Of a stretch of DNA of 23,375 nucleotides, positions 19,649 to 23,375 are shown one piece after another; position 1 is the stretch's first letter, and the number at the start of each line of letters is the position of its first letter. The translations under genes were made by a program, and so were the position numbers. The notes under the pieces were generated by a model that was not told the DNA's origin, did no database searches, and worked only from the letters and a program-made list of their open reading frames with translations. The stretch lies in the IMG/VR virus record IMGVR_UViG_3300028859_000060, positions 1 through 23,375 of that record. The stretch is one strand, 5' to 3'. Origin of the DNA: a virus.

Positions 19649-21109
19649 TTATTCAAATAATCCATTAATCATTACTGTTCCTTGAAATTGTTCTGAACCA
19701 GTCGCTGTTCCTACTGGAACACAAAGAATAATGTGAACATAGTTTCCAGCTTCACACATCAATGGATAAGGAAATTGAATATCCAAATCAGTTGTAGTTT
19801 GTCCAATTACAGCACCCACTGGAAAATATTGTTGTCCAAGATCAACAACGCGAGGAGCTTTTGCAGCAGCACCTTCAGCGCCAGTTAAAACGTTTGTTGA
19901 ACTTCCTACTCCAATAGCCCATTGCAGTACTGTTGGAGTAGTTGCTACAACCGCACCAAAGTTCATTGTTGAAATGTGTATTCCTCGAATATATAATGTT
20001 TTTCCAGGAACGTTTGCTGAAGCAACTGGCACTTGAAAAGCAAATAATGGAAAGTCAGTTACAGCAGCACCAACCGCAGTAAAGTTAAATCTTCCACCTA
20101 ACTTGGTATAGTTTGGTGTAGCTATGTTTAATGCTGTGTTTACTGCTCCAGTGCTGTTAGTGTGGTTTGCAGTAGAACCAAAAGCACCAGTTCCAGATTG
20201 GCCTTGAATTGAACTTGCGCCAAGACCAGCAAGTGTCATTTCATATGCACGGTTGGTATTTAAGTCAGGTTGCCAACATGAGCATGAGAAGATACCCAAT
20301 TGGACAGCTAATGCTGGAGCAATAGAAGTACTATTATATACTCGAAATGATATTGGCAAATCTTGTGTGATAACTGGCAAACCTGCTCCAGAAGGTGTTG
20401 CGACAATAGCTTGAAGAATGTTGTTAATCCAAAATTCAACAAATGCACGACCTATAATAATTCTGAATTTATATGTAGTATTAGCTATTGGAGGAGTAAG
20501 AGAGACAGTGTTGTATGTTTCAGTTCCGTTGAAGTTTACAACACAAACAAAATTTCCTGCTGCATTCCAACGAAAGAACACACCATCAGTTGGAGCGGCT
20601 GTTGTTGCAGCATAACCTAAACCAATTTCTACAGTAGAGTTCGGAACAATGTTGGATGCTGCTTGATATGCAGCCACAGTTTCAAATATTGTGCAAAAAC
20701 CAGAATAAATTGGAAATGTTCTCCAAGTTTTTAATACAGCAGTTGCGCTTGTAGCTGTAGATGATCCAGAATTTAAAGTCTGTTTTCCATTAGCCTGTGA
20801 TTGGGTAAAAGTAGTTAAGGCAGTATTCCATAAAGCAGTATTAGTTGCAGAACCATTGAATACTTCGTTAAATAATAAGTTATCCATTCCTACTTGAAGT
20901 CGGCGGAATTCGTGAGCATTTAAAGCGCGATTAAGTGGAGTTCCAGTAATAAGACCAGCATCAGCTTCAGCGACAAGTCTCTCTCCTCCACCAATGTTAG
21001 TAGGAACGCTGCTTGCATCCTGTGTTTTTGGTGTAACAGTTAGCTGACGATTTAAAGTATCAACTTCTGCGCCGTTTCCTGATGAAAATCCTTGTAATGC
21101 TAGTGCCAT
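19649..21109 (-). CDS. Presumed virion protein, tandem paralogue 1
   Basis: The protein has 486 residues from the ATG at 21109, chosen because gggaga lies 6 bases upstream; a longer frame starts at TTG. It is rich in Ala, Thr, Ser and Asn, with very few Lys, typical of phage structural proteins. Order: an N-terminal linker with TVTPKTQDASSVPTNIGGGE, a region FNEVFNGSATN, a lectin/jelly-roll-like part (SNIVPNSTVEIGLGYA, GVFFRWNAAGNFVCVVNFNG, RAFVEFWINNILQAIV) and a C-terminal beta part (VPGKTLYIRGIHISTM, DIQFPYPLMCEAGNYVHII, FQGTVMINGLFE). It is homologous along its length to the gene upstream. Likely a capsid decoration, tail or fibre-associated protein; no name can be given. Confidence 0.75.
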   Translation of the reverse strand: MALALQGFSSGNGAEVDTLNRQLTVTPKTQDASSVPTNIGGGERLVAEADAGLITGTPLNRALNAHEFRRLQVGMDNLLFNEVFNGSATNTALWNTALTTFTQSQANGKQTLNSGSSTATSATAVLKTWRTFPIYSGFCTIFETVAAYQAASNIVPNSTVEIGLGYAATTAAPTDGVFFRWNAAGNFVCVVNFNGTETYNTVSLTPPIANTTYKFRIIIGRAFVEFWINNILQAIVATPSGAGLPVITQDLPISFRVYNSTSIAPALAVQLGIFSCSCWQPDLNTNRAYEMTLAGLGASSIQGQSGTGAFGSTANHTNSTGAVNTALNIATPNYTKLGGRFNFTAVGAAVTDFPLFAFQVPVASANVPGKTLYIRGIHISTMNFGAVVATTPTVLQWAIGVGSSTNVLTGAEGAAAKAPRVVDLGQQYFPVGAVIGQTTTDLDIQFPYPLMCEAGNYVHIILCVPVGTATGSEQFQGTVMINGLFE

Positions 21110-21126
21110 AATAGTCTCCCACAATA

Positions 21127-21135
21127 TTATTTATG
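21127..21135 (-). promoter_or_regulatory. Late-promoter-like motif CATAAATAA
   Basis: On the minus strand CATAAATAA lies in the short gap between the two paralogues, followed by gggaga and the ATG at 21109. The placement suits a late structural gene. Confidence 0.4.
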
Positions 21136-21139
21136 ATTT

Positions 21140-22612
21140 TTATTCATAAACTCCATCAATAATTACTGTTCCTTGAAAATCTTGGTTTGCTGTAGTTGCT
21201 CCAACTGGTATGCATACACCGACATGAACAAAACATAAAGCTTCGCACATTAATGGATAATAAAATTGAATATCTAGATCAGGTGGAGCAAATCCGATGG
21301 GGGAACTTGTAGGGAAATATTGCATTCCCAAATCAAGAATTCTTGGAGCCTTTGTCGCAGTTCCTTCTGCTTGCGCCAAAGTTGCTGATGAACTTCCAAC
21401 ACCAATAAACCATTGAAGAGTTGATGGGGTTGTTGCACTAACAGCTACAGCAGACGCTTGGTTTCCAACCATTGTTGAAATGTGTATTCCTCGAATATAT
21501 AATGTTTTTCCAGGAACGTTTGCAGCAGCAGTTGCTCCTGCTTGCAAACCAAATACAATATAATCTGTGACTGCTCCAGCAATCGATGCAAATAAAAATC
21601 TACCACCTAATTTTACATATTCAGCAGTTGTATTGGCCAAAGCTACCGCAGTTGCAGCAGTACTAATAGTGTGATTTGCTGTTGATCCAAATGCTCCTGA
21701 TCCAGATTGACCTTGTGCTGAACTTCCCCCAAGACCAACAAGAGACATTTCATAAACTCGTTCTTCATAAAAATCAGATACATAAACACTAGTGGAAATA
21801 ACTGATAATTGAACGGCTGATGTTGGTGAAATAGAAGTACTATTATATACTCGAAATGATATTGGTAAATTTTGTGTTATTATGGGAAGTCCTTGTGTAC
21901 CAGGAGGAGAAATAATAGCTTGCAAAATATTATCAATCCAAAATTCAACTTGGTCAATTCCTGAAACAATACGATATAGATGAACAGAATTTGCAGTTGG
22001 GGGAGTTAAATTATTTGAAAAAGTTTCTGATCCTCCACTATTTTGGACACAGAAGAAATTACCACCAGACCATCTAAAAAATAATCCGTCAGTTGGTGTT
22101 GCTACGTTCGTTGCAACATATCCAAGACCAAGTTCAACTACTGTATTGTTTATGTTTCCTGATGCTTGATATGATGCAACCATCTCAAAAGAAGTTGTAA
22201 AACCAGAATATATAGGGAAAGTTCTATAGCTTTTTACAACAGCATAAGTGCTTGTAGCAACAGATAATCCAGCATTTAAGGTCATCTTGCCGCCAGCTTC
22301 AGTTTGAGTCATTGTTGATAATACAGAATTCCAAATTGCAGTATTTACAGCAGCACCATTAAATACTTCATTAAATAATAATGTATCTGCACCAGACTGT
22401 AATTTGCGAAATTCTAAAGAATTTAAAGCTTTAGTGGTTGCAGAGCCAGATACTAAACCAGCATCAGTCTCCACTACTAACCTTTCTCCTCCAGCTATAT
22501 TAGTCGGTACGCTCGATGAATCTTGAGTTTTTGGGGTTATATTAAACTTACGATTCAAAGAGTCATTTTCTGCTCGATTTTGTGTTGTAGAGCCAATAAG
22601 ATTAAATGCCAT
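21140..22612 (-). CDS. Presumed virion protein, tandem paralogue 2
   Basis: The protein has 490 residues from the ATG at 22612, two bases after the stop of the gene upstream; a longer frame would overlap that gene. The N-terminus (MAFNLIGSTTQNRAENDSLN, then NITPKTQDSSSVPTN) and the whole order of blocks match the paralogue at 19649: FNEVFNGAAVNTAIWNS, NINNTVVELGLGYVAT, FWIDNILQAIISP, ISFRVYNSTSISP, VPGKTLYIRGIHISTM and FQGTVIIDGVYE. Two coding segments are identical to the paralogue at the DNA level (54 and 36 bases). This is an old duplication with local sequence sharing. A structural role is likely, perhaps one paralogue per symmetry site. Confidence 0.75.
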   Translation of the reverse strand: MAFNLIGSTTQNRAENDSLNRKFNITPKTQDSSSVPTNIAGGERLVVETDAGLVSGSATTKALNSLEFRKLQSGADTLLFNEVFNGAAVNTAIWNSVLSTMTQTEAGGKMTLNAGLSVATSTYAVVKSYRTFPIYSGFTTSFEMVASYQASGNINNTVVELGLGYVATNVATPTDGLFFRWSGGNFFCVQNSGGSETFSNNLTPPTANSVHLYRIVSGIDQVEFWIDNILQAIISPPGTQGLPIITQNLPISFRVYNSTSISPTSAVQLSVISTSVYVSDFYEERVYEMSLVGLGGSSAQGQSGSGAFGSTANHTISTAATAVALANTTAEYVKLGGRFLFASIAGAVTDYIVFGLQAGATAAANVPGKTLYIRGIHISTMVGNQASAVAVSATTPSTLQWFIGVGSSSATLAQAEGTATKAPRILDLGMQYFPTSSPIGFAPPDLDIQFYYPLMCEALCFVHVGVCIPVGATTANQDFQGTVIIDGVYE

Positions 22613-22614
22613 AA

Positions 22615-23097
22615 TTAATACCACCACCAATTAGCATAAAAATTTCCAGTTACATATGTATCAGTTGAAGCAGTTATAGTAAAACCTATGCCAGGAGTTA
22701 TATTTCCACCAATTAGGGACATATCAGATAAAGTATATTCATCTTGAGAATGGCCACTCGCTGGAGGATTGGTGGAATCCAGCCATACTAAAAGATTTGA
22801 AGTTGCTAGTATATTTGCTTGTCCTGTAATATTTTTTGTTGTATAATTACTTCCTGGGGCTGACCCAAAATTTATCGCTACATTATTTCCAGTAGCACCT
22901 ATTGTTCCAATTGGTCCTTGTGTCCCTTGTGGACCAGCAGCCACATAAGGAAGGGAAGCCCACAAAGAAATACCATTTCCAAGTTTAAAATTGTTTGTAT
23001 CACTTTCTAGTCCCAATTCTCCTGCAAGCAATAAAGGATTATTGGCAGTCCAGTTGGCTGCTGTGTCGTACCTAAATTGGAATCTGGCAGAAATCAT
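22615..23097 (-). CDS. Collagen-like tail fibre or fibre-tip protein
   Basis: This 160-residue protein has an N-terminal domain MISARFQFRYDTAANWTANN, then LLLAGELGLESDTNNFKLGN and GISLWASLPY, a module common at the start of phage fibre and hyaluronidase-like proteins (A-x-W-x(4)-P-x-L-x-x-GE-x-G-x-E, LGNG). It is followed by Gly-X-Y triplets GPQGTQGPIGTIGATG, a short collagen-like trimer stalk, and a beta-rich end finishing NFYANWWWY. Shine-Dalgarno aaggag lies upstream and a GATAAATAC motif sits 41 bases before the start. It probably forms a trimeric virion fibre segment. Confidence 0.7.
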   Translation of the reverse strand: MISARFQFRYDTAANWTANNPLLLAGELGLESDTNNFKLGNGISLWASLPYVAAGPQGTQGPIGTIGATGNNVAINFGSAPGSNYTTKNITGQANILATSNLLVWLDSTNPPASGHSQDEYTLSDMSLIGGNITPGIGFTITASTDTYVTGNFYANWWWY

Positions 23098-23137
23098 AGT
23101 GATTTATTTCTCCTTGCTTTATATAATTTTCTTAATT

Positions 23138-23146
23138 GTATTTATC
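23138..23146 (-). promoter_or_regulatory. Late-promoter-like motif GATAAATAC
   Basis: On the minus strand GATAAATAC directly follows the stop of the upstream fibre gene and precedes the 23097 gene, which has aaggag. It is identical to the motif at 5429. Confidence 0.45.
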
Positions 23147-23375
23147 TTAGACAGACGCTCCCATAACTAATTGTAATACATAAGCGGATGGTAGAGTATT
23201 GGCATATCCTCCAAAATATGATGTTAAGTTCCCGCCAGGAGTTCCTTGATTGCCTTGATTGCCCTGCGCACCAGTTACACTAGCTCCTTGATTGCCTTGA
23301 TTGCCTTGATTGCCTTGATTGCCCTGCGCACCAGTTACACTAGCACCTTGATTTCCTTGATTGCCCTGCGCACCA
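23147..23375 (-). CDS. C-terminal end of a collagen-like fibre protein (partial)
   Basis: The gene enters from the right edge and ends at TAA (23149-23147). The visible 75 residues are Gly-X-Y triplets dominated by GNQ, spaced by GASVTGAQ, then a short cap TPGGNLTSYFGGYANTLPSA and the end YVLQLVMGASV. Collagen-like repeats in phage proteins form trimeric stalks of fibres. The repeats are also exact at the DNA level, so copy number may vary. The N-terminus lies outside the window. Confidence 0.8.
   Translation of the reverse strand, partial: GAQGNQGNQGASVTGAQGNQGNQGNQGNQGASVTGAQGNQGNQGTPGGNLTSYFGGYANTLPSAYVLQLVMGASV
23246..23375. repeat. 9-bp tandem repeats (TTGATTGCC) within the collagen-like gene
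   Basis: ttgattgcc recurs in runs of two to four, separated by the spacer ctgcgcaccagttacactag, which itself recurs. The array continues past the window edge. Confidence 0.95.

Noticed and set aside
19649-21124. Small plus-strand ORFs inside the structural genes (for example 20363-20620)
   Set aside because: They lie antisense to long, well-supported genes and lack ribosome binding sites.
23246-23375. CRISPR-like array
   Set aside because: The 9-bp units have no spacers and translate to Gly-Asn-Gln triplets of a collagen-like protein.

Overview
This window looks like part of the genome of a T4-like tailed phage (myovirus, Caudoviricetes) infecting a bacterium. The evidence is a T4 gp17-type large terminase, a gp32-type single-strand DNA-binding protein and a UvsX/RecA recombinase in a compact, AT-rich genome. 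Stop/start overlaps (TAATG, ATGA) are frequent, TATAAATA-type late-promoter motifs sit in several gene junctions, and collagen-like fibre genes lie at the right end. The host cannot be named from the sequence. No rRNA, tRNA, IS element or CRISPR array was seen.

Layout. (1) 1-8979, plus strand: the end of an unidentified gene, a small conserved-looking protein, a probable ADP-ribosyltransferase-like protein with a helical-repeat tail, a zinc-ribbon fragment of a kind often linked to homing genes, the large terminase, a long unknown protein with a four-cysteine cluster, gp32, uvsX split in two by a split intein, an acidic small protein and a possible UvsY. (2) 9003-10974, minus strand: six small unknown genes led by a GIY-YIG endonuclease gene, all apparently driven by one strong promoter. 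(3) 10975-11293: a non-coding divergent region. (4) 11294-16429, plus strand: accessory genes, including a ten-copy 22-residue repeat protein, small unknown proteins, two tiny membrane proteins, a relatively G+C-rich two-gene cassette and a chain of overlapping small genes that ends in one interrupted by an amber codon. (5) 16499-19590: a sugar-nucleotide reductase and a three-domain glycosyltransferase/glycosyltransferase/methyltransferase, probably for glycan synthesis or modification. (6) 19649-23375, minus strand: two tandem paralogous presumed virion proteins and two collagen-like fibre proteins, meeting the plus-strand genes at a bidirectional terminator.

The most striking feature is uvsX. 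The first gene stops after an intein N-half. A second gene, with its own ribosome binding site, supplies the intein C-half and the rest of the recombinase. Between them is the decayed tail of a Vsr-like homing endonuclease. An active recombinase would require protein trans-splicing. A second pattern, possibly undescribed, is a set of about ten small proteins on both strands that end in a similar C-terminal helix and the motif L-x-x-K/R-L-x-x-stop. A third is a promoter set with a CAAAGTTTG box against the -10; together with a fourth promoter that lacks the box, it predicts leaderless mRNAs for three genes.
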